A DNA stretch of 64,000 nucleotides from NCBI GenBank assembly GCA_022496185.1, contig WTXG01000056.1:1-64000 (forward strand), read 5' to 3'. The notes under the pieces were generated by a model that searched no databases, was not told the origin of the DNA, and worked only from the letters and a program-made list of their open reading frames with translations. Both the position numbers and the translations under genes were made by a program. The DNA comes from Multifurca ochricompacta. Lineage: Eukaryota > Basidiomycota > Agaricomycetes > Russulales > Russulaceae. Position 1 is the stretch's first letter; each line of letters begins with the position of its first letter. Below are positions 33,395 to 44,721 of this stretch, piece after piece.

Positions 33395-33613
33395 TTGACA
33401 CAAGTGTAGTGCCGCACATGCAACTCTCACATGACCTTGGTATATAAGGTTATGCTCCATGTAGAACCCAGGCCGTGTAGCTCAGTGGTTAGAGTGCCGG
33501 ACCCGGATTGTCCAGAGGTCTTGGGTTCAATCCCCAACGTGGCCATTCCTTTTCTAGAGCGTGGGTTAGGGTCTTACTTAAGGTCCCTTTGCCGGAGTGC
33601 GTGTGGGCCAACA
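33395..33613 (+). mobile_element. tRNA-derived SINE, 219 bp
   Basis: Flanked by 7-bp duplications TACAATG (33388-33394 and 33614-33620) within copia sequence. It contains a tRNA-like region at about 33474-33548 with box A TAGCTCAGTGG and box B GGTTCAATCCC, and acceptor-stem pairing that needs two G-T wobbles. A roughly 78-bp leader precedes the tRNA-like part, which is unusual for a SINE. The 3' tail is not poly(A). Confidence 0.7.
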
Positions 33614-34913
33614 TACAATGCCAGCCACCAGAGTATACTGAATAAAGTCAGATCAATTTGGGGTGATATGATGCATTGTGCTGGAATCCATCATCCAACA
33701 TGATTGCACAGCCAAGTAAAGGGAAACACAGAGATCATCATTGTCATTGCCTATCTCTATGATAGACGCTGTCTGAACTGCTAAGTGCACATTAATGGCC
33801 TTGTTACTGGCCTGTGCAGTCTCTGATCCCTTCTTCTCCTCCAGATCCTTTTTCTTCTTCCAGCACTCTACTGCCTTGTGCCCTTTCTTCTGACAATAGA
33901 AACATTTGGTATTCTTCTTGTCATGCTTTTGTTTGATGGGTGCAGCTTTGTTGAGTGAGGTGGAACCACCAGATTGACAACCTTCCTCATTCAGAATCCG
34001 CTCTTGGATAGTCTGAGGGGTAAGATCCTTCAGTGATCTGGATGCTAATATGGCGGATGCGATGGCAGAGTACAATTTGGGTAGTGCCTTGATCAGGATG
34101 AAACTGAACTGGAGATCTGAAATCTCCATCTTGTTGTTTTTGAGTGTGATGCAGGCATCATTAAGTTTCTGCAATTGTGGGAGCATGGGGGAGGACTTGT
34201 CCAGCACAGTGCCAGTGAGGCAGACCAAGTATTGAATGCAGACATAGATCCAACTCCCCCATAGATGCGTTTGAGCTTGTCCCATTTAGCTTTACATGTG
34301 ACAAACTTAGTGTCATCTGCCATGGCTGTCCAGACATCCTTCTGAGCATAGAGCTCGAGGATTGCTAAGAGAACCCCTTCAGTAGCCTCCCAGTCAGCAG
34401 GAGGGCTAGCAGGCTTGTCTTCAAGCAGGTGGTTCCAGATGCCATTCAAATGGAACAGAGCCATCATATGCACTGACCAAACTGGCCAGTTCAATCCATC
34501 TAGGATCTCAATTGCAGCAGAGGGTGGGAAAGTGAACACAGGTGCCATGGTGCATGTAAGCAATGATTTCCAATCTGGGTAGAGGAGCTGTCAGACCCAG
34601 ATCATGAAGACCAATCAAGTCCCAATGTATCCAACTGTATGCTCTGAACCACAAAGGGTCCAGTCCCAATTAGGGATTGCTCACACATGCTTCAGCATCA
34701 CCATGCTCCATCACATGGCTTGTGCAAAGCCCAGTGAGGGGCCCAGTCTACACCAATCCACTGGTTCCAGGGACCAGGGAATAGGACTACAAAAGAACAG
34801 AGGCTTGCCTTATCAGGAGATGCAAAAATGCATGAATTACTGAGTAAGGAAGCTTGTGTATGAAATTCAATCTTCTTCTGGATTTAATTCAGTTATGGCC
34901 AGGGCCCATAACC

Positions 34914-35209
34914 TAATGAACACAGCCTGAGGTTAAATAATCCAAACTACCTAGAATGGTAGTTATATTTCAGTTATGTTGGTCAGAACTGAAGTGAACT
35001 GTACAGTAAAAGTGTCCTTTAAATACTGTAAACAAGTGTGCTTATAGTAACCAAGATAGAGAAGGATTGTGTCTAATCAAGTAAGGTATCAAACTATTCA
35101 CAGGAAGGTGAAACACAGTCCATGTGCTACTGCACAACACACAACTCACTTGTTAGTACCACACACTTAGCAATTGATCTGACCTGGCCATATTGATCTA
35201 TTTCCAACA
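34914..35209 (-). repeat. Short LTR (296 bp) with only the joined E1-E2 leader
   Basis: Same family as the 403-bp LTR, but the intron-like segment, first E2, spacer and one E1 are missing: E1 runs straight into E2 and on into the U5-like part (about 34951-34994, minus strand). The opposite end tgttggaaat is preserved. Confidence 0.85.
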
Positions 35210-35243
35210 TTCTGGCTTTGAGCTGGGCCAGGCACATCACTAA
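35210..35243. mobile_element. Fragment of a hAT MITE end
   Basis: TTCTGGCTTTGAGC...CACATCACTA, the right terminus of the 477-bp MITE family only. Its partner end is lost. Confidence 0.6.
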
Positions 35244-35560
35244 GTGGAGGGAGAGGGGGGGGAGGCTAAGCTGTAATAATCTCAAAAAGTAAGGATGGTC
35301 ATTCAGATGCAAGCATCAGAGGGACACCCAGAAGGGTGACTGCATCAGAAAAGACTGGACACCTCCTGTGTCAGTGTAGGGATCAGACGGAGGCAGTCCA
35401 CATCAAATGTAAGGAAGCAGGGCATCGAGTTACGCACATGTTAGCAGTACCCCCATAATTTGTTAGTTGTGGGTACATATTGTTTTCGGCCCCCATGTGG
35501 GATCTCCGGAGATTGAATGGCTGATTAGTTTGAAGCAAGGAAGCAAGGGAATGGGTTTTG
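35244..35560. other. Unassigned spacer with a short Gag-like zinc-knuckle remnant
   Basis: Minus strand of about 35460-35340 and plus strand 35370-35450 contain short frames, one with a pattern like CRDQTEAVHIKCKEAGHRV on the plus strand. This may be a degraded CCHC knuckle of another retroelement. The rest is unassigned. Confidence 0.3.
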
Positions 35561-36303
35561 AGTGTGACGCAGGCATCATTGAGTTTCTGCAATTGCGGGA
35601 GCATGGGGGAGGATTCATCCAGCGCGGTGCCAGTGAGGGCAGACCAAGTGTTGAAAGTGGACATGGATCTGACTCCCCCATAGACGTGTTTGAGCTTGTC
35701 CCATTTAGCTTTACATGTGACAAACTTAGTATCGTCTGCCATGGCTGTCCAGACATCCTTCTGAGCATAGAGCTCGAGGATTGCTAAGAGAACCCCTTCA
35801 GTAGCCTCCCAGTCAGCAGGAGGGCTAGCAGGCTTGTCTTCAAGCAGGTGGTTCCGGATGCCATTCAAACGGAACAGGGCCATCATTCACACTGACCAGA
35901 CTGGCCAGTTCAATCCATCTAGGATCTCGATTGCAGCAGAGGGTGGGAAAGTAAATGCAGGTGCCATGGTGCGTGTAAGCAACAATTTCCAATCTGGGTA
36001 GAGGAGCTGTCAGACCCAGATCGTGAAGACCGATCAAGTCCCAATGTATCCAACTGTATGCTCTGAACTGCAAAGGGTCCAGTCCTGATTAGGGATTGCT
36101 CACATGTGCTTCAGCGTCGCCACACTCCATCGCACGGCTCACATGAAGCCCAGTGAGGGGCCCAGTCTACACCGATCCACTGGTTCCAGGGACCAGGGAA
36201 TAGGACTACAAAAGAACAGAGGCTTGCCTTATTGGGAGATGCAAAAATGCGTGAATTACTGCGTAAGGAAGCTTGTGTATGAAATTCGATCTTCTTCTGG
36301 ATT

Positions 36304-36764
36304 TAGTGATGTTCCAGCCCGGCTTGGCCCAAAAGCCGCGGCTTTGGCTCAGCCTGAGGTGGCTCCGGCTTTCCTGAAGTCTGGGCTGAGCCAAAGCCGC
36401 CACAGACGGCTTGGCCCAAGCCGTGGCTTTTGGCAGAGAAAATTTTATGACATATAACCAGTAGTTATAGTTCAGCTAATCCAAATCTGACTTAGTGTGT
36501 TACGTATTGCAAAGCTATATCAAAGAAAAAGTTTGAAATGCCACGATAAACATGATCACATGACCCAAATCAACCACTTTGTGATTAGATTTCTACTGAT
36601 TTTGACAATTGCTATTGCACTTGTATGTGCTGTTGAAAGCCGTGGCCTGAGCCAGCGGCTTTGGCTTTTAGTTTCTCTGAGCCGGGCCAAAGCCCTTGCT
36701 GGGCCATCACAATGGCCTGGCTTGGCCCGGCTTCTGGCTTTGAGCCAGGCCAGGCACATCACTA
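36304..36764. mobile_element. hAT MITE, 461 bp
   Basis: TAGTGATGTTCCAGCC...GGCCAGGCACATCACTA, flanked by perfect 8-bp duplications TCTGGATT (36296-36303 and 36765-36772) inside copia leader sequence. It belongs to the 477-bp family with a small deletion. Confidence 0.9.
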
Positions 36765-36800
36765 TCTGGATTAATTCAGTTACGGCCAGGGCCCATAACC

Positions 36801-37204
36801 TAAAGAACACAGCCTGAGGTTAGATAATCCAAACTACCTAGAATGGTAGTTATAATTCAGTTATGATGGTCAGAACTATATATTGATTAGTCTTTACCTA
36901 GAATGGTAGTTATAACTAGTGCGCGTTAGCTACATAGGTAAAGATAAGATAACAGAATACTCACTTCAGTTATGATGGTCAGAACTGAAGTGAACCATAC
37001 AGTGAGAGCATCTTTAAATACTGTAAAAGAGTGTGCTTATAGTAACTGAGACAATAAAGGATTGTGTCTAATCAAGTAAGGTATCAAGGTATTCACAGGA
37101 AGATGAAACACAGTCCTAGTGCTACTGCACAAGACACAACTCGCTTGTTAGTACCACACACTTAGCGATTGATCCGACCTGGCCATATTGATCCATTTCC
37201 AACA
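36801..37204 (-). repeat. 404-bp copia LTR with full leader modules
   Basis: Inverse-strand LTR of the same family as 15696-16098, including the gtgagt...ctag intron-like segment and the joined E1-E2 copy. It differs by scattered substitutions and so is older. Confidence 0.85.
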
Positions 37205-38307
37205 ATGGGGACAGGAAAAGGAAAAGGAAAAGGAAGAGTTATGATGAGATTGAGGAAGTGGGGTTGAAAGGTGCGTGTCTATTCATTCAATCAACCGACA
37301 ATGGCGGACTTTTTATTTTTCTTGATGCCACTCTCTACCATGGCCCGGATGCCAATCTCCCATCTACTCATGATTGTAGCAGCTGAAAGGGTGCCTTGCC
37401 TTGAACACAGGTCTCACATCTTTTCTAAAAACCAAAGAAAAAGATTGTTTGCAGTCATGGCTTTCGCCGCAAGGGGGTGCCCTGGCCGATGTGTGTGCGG
37501 GGATCGTAAGCTCTTGGTGGTGGTATGACTACAGCCATATTGGCGGCGAAGTTTGTTAGTCGTACACCCAGCGTTTGTACCAAACACCAATTACCATTCG
37601 ACCGATCAAAGGATCCCATATGAGTGCCTCACTGGGATGGTGCGTATTTTTTGTGTCGTTCACCTTTGCTTGGAGTACGCCTGCCTGCCTCGATCCATGT
37701 GTGATGATCATGTTGAAACAGGGTGACTCCTAGTATAGCAGCTGACTTGCTCTATCCTCCTCTGCTCTGCTCTGGCACACGCACACATACACACACTGAA
37801 CGTTCCTTCTGGCCAGGATCACCCAGATTAAGAATTGCATAACCTTCTTTGAAAATCGATTCAGCCACCAACCACCATCAAATCGTGGCCTATTCAATTT
37901 GGCTGTTGACTGTCCACATTCTGTTAATTGCCTACGTAAGGTACGGCGAGGCTGGACGTCTCGACGCTTCATGGACGCTGATTCGAAAACGAAAACAAAA
38001 GCAAAAAGAAAAGAAAACTTCTCCGTGAACCTTCATAGTGCGGATTGTGCGGTTGTTGGTTGGTCGCACTCAGTCGGCTTGAAGACTCACATGACTAGTT
38101 TTGGCTCTGGTTGGACAGGCTGGACAGGCACACACAATCCCATGATTTCATTTAAGGGGACCCCATGTGTCTTCATCTTTTCGTCTCGTCTTCCAATTCA
38201 AGTCCCAGGAACATTAGCGCGGCGCCAAGACCAAATAAAAGTTGAGACCCGACTCCCACTGCCCCCGGCGTCTAATTTTGAATTGACTACCAAGTCCTTG
38301 CTCCACT
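37205..38307. other. Intergenic region at the edge of the gene-rich zone
   Basis: Starts with a short tandem GGAAAA tract (about 37210-37235) and continues with mixed-composition DNA. No supported gene. The last part is probably the promoter of the transporter gene at 38308. Confidence 0.45.
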
Positions 38308-40223
38308 ATGTCTCCCCTATATGGCCTCTCTTCCAGACTGTCTTTGGTGTAAGGACCAAAATTTGACTGATTTTATTCGCCATTCTCGCTCAAAGCTCTT
38401 ACCTACCCTATGCTAGTCTATCTTTCAAGTCACCCTTGTATCCATTCTTGGTTACGCTCTTGCTCGACAGGGTATTTTGGACAAGACGACGCAGAAAGCA
38501 CGTCAGTTTTTATTAATCTTGCCTACCTCCCTCTCTTATTTTCTTTGTTCATGTACAGAAACTTAACGTTATAAATGTGAATTTCTTCACCCCGTGTCTC
38601 CTCTTCTCTAAAGTTGCCTTCTCCCTCTCATCCGGTATGTAAACCCTCCACGGCCTGACCAGTTTATCCATTAATATTTCTGTAGATAAGCTACGAGAAC
38701 TATGGATCATTCCAATTTTTTTTGTGCTCGTCAGTGTGGTCTCCCTGGGTGTAGCGTGGATTCTTGGACCCCTGTTCAAACTTGATCGTCAACAGCGGTA
38801 TAGCCCCATCTCCTGTTTATGGATGGATATTGACATTCCACATAGAAACTTCGCCATGGCTGCTGCCATGATCATGAATTCAAATTCTCTTCCAGTCGCT
38901 CTTCTTCAGTCGCTTGCCGTTACAGTTCCAGGACTTAATTGGGGGCAAGAGGACACAGTCGATGCCATAGTGGGACGCTCACTCACCTATCTACTACTTT
39001 GTGGTACTATGGGGCAGTTGGTGAGTTCATTTCTTTTTTTTTCCCCAATCATCATCAGGCTACCAACCCATCGCATCGGGGGGGGGGGGGATTTTTGAAA
39101 TAGCTTCGCTGGAGTTATGGGGTTCGCCTACTCTCCAAAGCGGTATCCCCAGACGAAACTACGTGCGCTTCAAGCTTTGGTGTCTCAGAGGAACTTGAGA
39201 ATGATCGTACTTCTTTTGGTGTCCACCCTTCTGGCTTTGGTGACAGTGATCGGGCCCCACCACTTATCGTCGCCGACTCCCACCAAAGCTCTCAATATAG
39301 TAGTGTTAACTCGCTACCAGCATGGTCGCGCCCACCTCCCACGCTTCTACAGCGTACAGTACGCTCAGGACTCACGGCCTGGAGAACTTTGATTGGGTCG
39401 ATGACTGTGCCTCTCTGGGCATCCATCGTATCCTCGTGGTCGCACTTAATGAACCGCTGCAACATTTACTCTCTGTCTATCTCCGTCCCATTTGTGGTGC
39501 AATCTCTCAAGCAGGAGACTGTTCGATTCCTCTCACTCTCGTCGTTCTCGGTGCATACTTCCACCAGAAATCACCCTCTGATATTCCTGAACCGTCCAAC
39601 TCTGACGACGTTTATGAATCACAGAGCCTGAGAGTTTTATTTGCAAGTAGGTTACACAAGATGATTTTCTGTCTGAGGAAGAGTCAGAAAGATGACACTG
39701 GAACGCGACCGTGTTCAACGCCACCACTTCAGAATAAGGGTGAGGGGACGACCGTGTTCGTCGTAATACTTGCTCGTATGTTTCTTGCTCCCGCGTTGCT
39801 CCTTCCATTCGTGGTGTTCGGAACGGTGCGAGGCTATCCGCATGTGTTCAAAGAGTGCGTTACCCACCCAAAAGAAAAAAGCGTTTCATAACTGAAAAAT
39901 ACACACACACATATATATATCTATATATCTCCAGCCCCGTTTTTATACTGAGCCACGTGCTCTTGCTAGCGTCCCCTCCTGCCCTAACTCTGGCCCAAGT
40001 ATGCCACCTCACTTTCTCGGGGCAACCTATTGTTTTTTTTCTCTGTCTGATCTTCCTTTCTCTGCCTCCTCCCCCCCCCTTTTTTTTTTTATAGATCACA
40101 CAGGCCACTAGCGATTCGTTCGAGCGACTAATAAGTCGGACCATCTTCTGGTCTTATTGTCTCGTTGCACCGCCAGCCATGGTAGCATACGCATTGATTG
40201 CTTTATTGATTATACAATTCTGA
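38308..40223 (+). CDS. PIN-like auxin efflux carrier family (ECM3-type) membrane transporter
   Basis: Eight exons: 38308-38346, 38417-38497, 38559-38634, 38686-38797, 38846-39020, 39104-39854, 39935-39998 and 40095-40223. Each junction keeps the family alignment. The N-terminal half has hydrophobic helices with GYALARQGILDKTTQK, FFTPCLLFSKVAF, KLRELWIIPIFFV and the hallmark MNSNSLPVALLQSLAV. A long hydrophilic loop follows LRWSYGVRLL, then the C-terminal helices SIPLTLVVLGAYF, LLASPPALTLAQ and RTIFWSYCVV. This is the membrane-transport family PF03547, probably in the endoplasmic reticulum or plasma membrane; the substrate is unknown. Intron 38498-38558 appears to use a GC donor (gcacgt). One base seems missing near 39420 (a GGG run) because the frame shifts between MTVPLW and VVALNEPLQ. 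It is convergent with the acetyltransferase gene. Confidence 0.85.
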
Positions 40224-41074
40224 ATGGGGAGGGGGTGTATGTATGATTTTTATTACTAGTCACACAAAACCAACCCAGAGCGAGGCGTCGATCTTGATCG
40301 CTCATGCTCAGCTCCCATGACTTTTGGTTCAGTTTTGGATTATATTACTTTCAAGATCATAGGGGAAGCGAGCAGTATAATACCTGGCCTGGTGATAAGT
40401 GAGCAGTTCATCAATGACTGGGCAGACGCTAAAGCCTTGCTCCTTGCCCGCATGAAACCACTGAGGAGGGGAGGAACCCCTCAAAAAACAACGTAAAGAT
40501 AGGAAAAATTTGGAGGGAACAAGCAAACGAACACAAAATAGCCAGAGACCTTACCACCAGTGATGAGATATATAGACGGAGCAATGCAAATTGAACCCAA
40601 ATTGAACCCAACTAAGACCGTGTGTGTGTGGGTTTTAGGGGGGGCTGGGCCCCTGGGGATGGTTCCCAGAGCCAACCCAACGCCCAACTCCTTCGAGGCG
40701 AGAGCGTAAAACTGTTTGGTCAAAAAAAAAGAAGAGCAAAAGAGGCGCGCGATTTGTAAAAAATGTGTATTTGGTACATGTCCGGAGACGCTGAGACGAA
40801 GCAGGACGTTTAATCCTAACCCTTTTATGTTGCGGCGCCGAGGAGGGGGAGGGGGGGGGGGAGGCGAGGAGGAATCGCGTGGTACGCATACCACACCATT
40901 CTCAATAATGCGGTAGTTTTGAAGGGGGTGTACAGCGTATTTTCCTAACCCACTTAGTTGTGGCTCACTCGCCCCCAGCACAGATGCGAACTCAGTGAAA
41001 GTGTTGTGCGGCGTACGTAATTGCAGGGGACTATGTGGCAATTACCTTCCATATGGACAACTTAGTATACGTCG
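40224..41074. other. Region between convergent genes
   Basis: Holds both 3' UTRs. It contains a G-rich run (about 40848-40862) and CA/TG microsatellites. No supported gene. Confidence 0.5.
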
Positions 41075-42229
41075 CTATGATCTAGACCGACTCGCCTATT
41101 CATGTTGGGTTAGGTACGATAATCATAAGTTGACGCACTCACTTGCTTAAGGACTGAATCGAACTCGGTATGCCCACACACCCCACTCCCACCCCAGGTG
41201 AAATATAGCCCATCAAAGATTTCGACTGGCGTCAGGTTGGACGTTGGACTGGTGTATGAATATATTACCAGTGAAGCACCCCCAGGGTGTGTCTGCATCC
41301 AAGCGGCCATGCTCAACGAACCCGCGATTACGATAGAATGTAGCCTGAGGTGCAGTCTTTTTCAGATAACGGGGTGGGAAAAAAAATGACGATGTGACGC
41401 ACATTCTTCTCGGTTTGTGTTCCGAGAGCGACCACGCTCTTTGTCTCTGCGGCCTCAGCGATCACGTGATTTATGATGGCAGACGCCAAGCCGCGGGATT
41501 GGCATGACGGATCGGTGGCGATGCAATTAGCATACCAGGTATCGCGTTCAAGCTAGTTGAACCCAATTCATACGGGGTTGTTGATAGGCCTTGGGGGAAA
41601 AACTCACCGTCGGTCCGAAAATACGCGCCTTGAGCTCCCGAGTCTTGGCGGAAAACTGATAAGGGTATTGGGAGCTGTGGGACATGAGGGTGGGGAACAA
41701 CGAACATCATTTAAGAACCAATTGAGGTGCTCTGGGGAAAGTCGTGCGAGAAGGTCAGAGAAACCAAGGGCGAGCTGGTCTGGACTGATGAGTGTACGGG
41801 AGAGCGTGAGAGCGCGTGAGAAAGAGCTTAAAGGACTAATTGTTTACTCACGTCGCGTAGAGTAACTGACCGGGAGGAAACCAAAGCCCGATGGCGTTTA
41901 TCGATTCCGGCTCTGTGGATGCAACATAGAGGACGCCACTGTGGACACCTGCTTTGATCATCGAGCGCCAGACGAGGTCAGCCAATGCTGGGTCACCGCC
42001 AGTAAAGACTTGTTCGGCGATGTCTTGATGTTTGCTTGATGGTCAACAAATGAAAGATGTGAAAATTGTGAGTGTATGCGCGCACCTCCGGCATATGCCC
42101 TTATTAGAATATTCACAACTAGGTCGAGTTGTACGGCTGTATACGTGAATGGGGGTTCTCGGGAATGGAAAAGATCATAATTGACGTACGAGTTGGATGC
42201 TCAAGTTTACGAACATAAATTTGAGACAT
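41075..42229 (-). CDS. GNAT-family N-acetyltransferase
   Basis: The start ATG is at 42229 (MSQIYVRKLEHPT). Early exons are 42190-42229, 42086-42136, 41852-42023 and 41719-41784, with further small exons down to the stop at 41075-41077. The reconstructed protein reads AYAGDIAEQVFTGGDPAL, then IGLWFPPGQLLY, then the acetyl-CoA-binding motif A CIATDPSCQSRGLASAI and motif B-like TAPQATFYRNRGFVEHGRLD. This is the layout of the roughly 220-residue fungal GNAT proteins that acetylate small molecules or are related to spermidine/toxin acetyltransferases; the substrate is not predictable. The exon with YPYQFSAKTRELKARIFGPT fits only if a 44-nt intron (donor gttctt) is accepted, so that junction is the least certain. 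The gene shares a 285-bp divergent promoter region with the UstYa-like gene at 42515. Confidence 0.75.
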
Positions 42230-42514
42230 TGGAGGATAGTGATTGTGTATGAGGAGCACGAGCGAGGAGAATCCACCGCCCGCAAATTTAAATCATAGCG
42301 AGCCATACATGCATGAACCCGAAAAGAAAGTGGGGTGTTGGGGTGCTGGCCTTTGTAATAATATTGTTATTTGATTTGTACAGTGTGTGTAAGCTACAGC
42401 TATACGGATTTTGCCGATACTATTTCTCACGCATTCCTCTCCCTTACACCCTTCGTTATCTCTTCTCTTCTCTTCTCCCATCCGACCAGAGTTAGCTAGT
42501 TGACTATCGCTGTC

Positions 42515-43190
42515 ATGAACCCTCCCAACTCCAATTTTTCACTGTGGAGGGCACCACCGACACTCTTCACCTTTGTGATAACCTTAATGATTCTTCTCAA
42601 GCTTGGTGGTACCTTGTACTTGCATCATATCCTCCATCCTCTGCCTGACCCTCCTAGCCCTTTCAGTATGTGTCACATCACGTTATTTTACTCCTTAAGA
42701 TCATCCACCAACAACCCAATTAGCCTTTGTCGGTAGTGATTACCCTCGTTTATGGCCCATAGCCGAGAGTCAGCAAAAGGTTTTAATGTCTTCGGAAGAG
42801 TCAACTCATTATCAATTGGATACCCATCAAGCCGACATGGAATGGCGGGAACTCATCCCCGAGAATGGAACAATCTACCTTGGTACCGCCGAACAGCGCC
42901 CGTTCAGTATATCTATGTTTCACCAACTCCGTTGTCTTGATCTCATCCGTACCGAACTTCTGAGCGCCCACAAGACGCAACCACCTTCCTCCCCTTCGGA
43001 GCTTAATCGTCATTGTTTCAACTACCTTCGGCAGATGTCCCTTTGCCGTGCTGATACGACCCTTATTCAAGTACTCAACCCGGATAACCCTCACCCTTTT
43101 GCTAATATTGCGGTATGCAACGATTGGGAACATGTGTATGAACAGGTTTTACTCAACCAACAGTCGTATCGAGAGAAGGTCTGTGTCTAA
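42515..43190 (+). CDS. UstYa-like (DUF3328) protein with both HxxHC motifs altered
   Basis: Exons 42515-42665 and 42724-43190, intron 42666-42723 (gtatgt...ttag). The first exon gives a short cytosolic N-terminus and one transmembrane helix (PTLFTFVITLMILLKLGG). The second carries SDYPRLWPI, SSEESTHYQLD and the two family motifs. Motif 1 is HQLRC instead of HxxHC, and motif 2 is LNRHC instead of HxxHC (FNYLRQMSLCRADTTL follows). UstYa-family proteins are membrane-anchored oxidases known from peptide cyclisation in ustiloxin-type pathways, where both motifs are needed. This copy may be catalytically dead or a partner of the intact neighbour at 43401-44162, which is tail to tail with it. Confidence 0.82.
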
Positions 43191-43400
43191 TTTCAACCCC
43201 AATAACATCCTTGTGATGTTCATCTGTTTTCTTTTTTATAGTGATAAGGATGTCCGATTCCGACATAGAACTAGATTATATATAATAGACAGACACAGAC
43301 AGACTAAGACTAGGTGTATAATATGATATAATATATATTCGTTGTCATTTCCCAGATACCGCATCGACACTCTTTGGTTTTCCTAAAACTAACGACAACT

Positions 43401-44162
43401 CTACGTCAATTTCAAGGGAAAAAAGGACCAGTCCTTACCAGTAATGTTATGTGCTTTGCCATACTTCCACCACTCCACCCAATTGACTGCCATCTGATCG
43501 TACACAGCCCCCCAATCCCGACAGACATGATATTGGCCCAAGCGATCCGACGTGAAATCACGCTCGGTAAAGTCTCCAGGCTCGAGAGTCGTATCAGCAT
43601 CGCACAACACCGCGCGACGAAGTAGATTCATGCAATGCTGAACGTGGGGCCACACGGGCTCTACGGCGACAACTTCATCACGAAGGTATTGCAGACAATG
43701 TAACTCGTGGAACATCCCGACGATGAACGCTCTGTTTTCGGGGCCAAGACGGACGACGCCAGCGCCGGGGGGTAGGTAATGCATCCACTCTTCATAAGCT
43801 TCGGGTGTATCCAACGCAAAGTGAACGCTTTCTTCCGCGACTAGACCCACCGAGGGTAATAAATCGATTGGGAGCATCGTGGGGAAGTCAAGGCCTTCGT
43901 AAGAGTAAGAGGAAGAAGCTATTTTACACTCTCAACTCTCACTCTCTCACACACTTTTTTGGCATCAATAGAGGAGGAGTTACGTGGACATACGATGTGA
44001 CGAGGACGAGGATGTGCTTGGTATTATGCAAGTCGCTGTGATGATGGCACTGAACTTGAATTGCCTTACCGCTCTTATTAGCGTAACCGTCCAAACTGCA
44101 GAGACAGCACTCAAGGCGAAGAGGAGCGCTGCGGCAGAGCGTGGATAACGGGATATCATCAT
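43401..44162 (-). CDS. UstYa-like (DUF3328) oxidase-type protein with intact HxxHC motifs
   Basis: The first exon begins at about 44162 (MMISRYPRSAAALLFALSA: a transmembrane anchor) and ends at a gtaagg donor near 44075. The main exon (about 43920-43401) reads YSYEGLDFPTMLPID, LVAEESVHFALD, then HELHC and HVQHC, then LLRRAVLCDADTTLEPGDF and CRDWGAVYDQM. The exact joining of the first exon is unresolved; a small middle exon may exist. Length about 200 residues, as usual. The last codons after NITG may be intronic, since gtaagg occurs there. It lies tail to tail with the other UstYa-like gene and divergent from the membrane-protein gene at 44722. Confidence 0.75.
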
Positions 44163-44721
44163 CGAATGTGGGTTCGGGCGTAGAAAGAGCACTAGTGAGT
44201 GAGTGAGAGAAAAGGTATTGATAATATGGGATTGCAGAAACAGGAACTGGCTGCCGGCATTATGTATAGGGTCCGTGGCACCGCGTGACCCACAATATCC
44301 CAATCCCAATCCCAATCCCAATCCACTTTTTCCACTTTTCCACCTTTTTCACTCCTTCCACTTCTTCTACTTACTCTTCTGTACGTGGGTGTACGTACGT
44401 GGTCAATCTCGACAACCTTCCATCTGCTAAATAAGAGTGGATGAATGAAAATACTGTACGGAGAGAGAGGTCCAGGCACACACACACACACATAAAGCGC
44501 TTAAGGAAGACGGGACGGTTTTCATTCGCTTGTTGCTCACGCTCACGACAGAGAGAATGAGATAGTGTTCTGAGGAAATGAATGTGTGCGTGTGTGATAA
44601 TTGAAATATATCAGTCAATCTGCGAGAAGTTTCTTCCTCCTCTTTCTCTTCCTCCTCTTCCTCCTCCTCACTCCCCACTCCCTCCCCTCCTCACCCACCT
44701 CTCCAGCTCATACTCATCGTG

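Larger units (their letters stand above)
32447..35209 (-). pseudogene. Decayed relative of the young copia (minus strand), with MITE and SINE insertions
   Basis: Reads from the LTR (35209-34914) through the half-tRNA primer site (34913-34899), Gag (34563 to about 33760, with a frameshift near 34220), zinc knuckle CFYCQKKGHKAVEC, a degraded protease site (MMDSSTMHH for MMDSGATHH) and the GAG-pre-integrase block (WHCCMGHMSYNAL, about 32585-32550), and stops at 32447 where the Tc1/hAT pile begins. Most differences from the young element are CpG to TpG/CpA. The interior is split by 32702-33178 and 33395-33613. Confidence 0.9.
35561..37204 (-). pseudogene. Second decayed relative of the young copia (minus strand), LTR plus Gag only
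   Basis: The LTR at 37204-36801 (404 bp) has the full E1/intron/E2/spacer/E1-E2 series, the half-tRNA primer site follows at 36800-36786, then leader and Gag start (near 35967), and coding sequence is lost beyond about 35561. Gag residues match the young element (for example ENKPASPPADWEATEG-like block), with a frame break near 35885. An MITE sits in the leader at 36304-36764. The right border at 37204 is the edge of the transposon-rich zone. Confidence 0.85.

Noticed and set aside
33474..33548. Possible functional tRNA gene
   Set aside because: Although A and B boxes are good, the acceptor stem needs two wobbles, no clear anticodon loop could be drawn with confidence, and the unit lies inside a 219-bp insertion with 7-bp duplications, so it is a SINE.
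44305..44324. Short tandem ccaatc repeats upstream of the 44722 gene as CCAAT-box array
   Set aside because: It is a simple hexamer repeat; promoter function cannot be supported from sequence alone.
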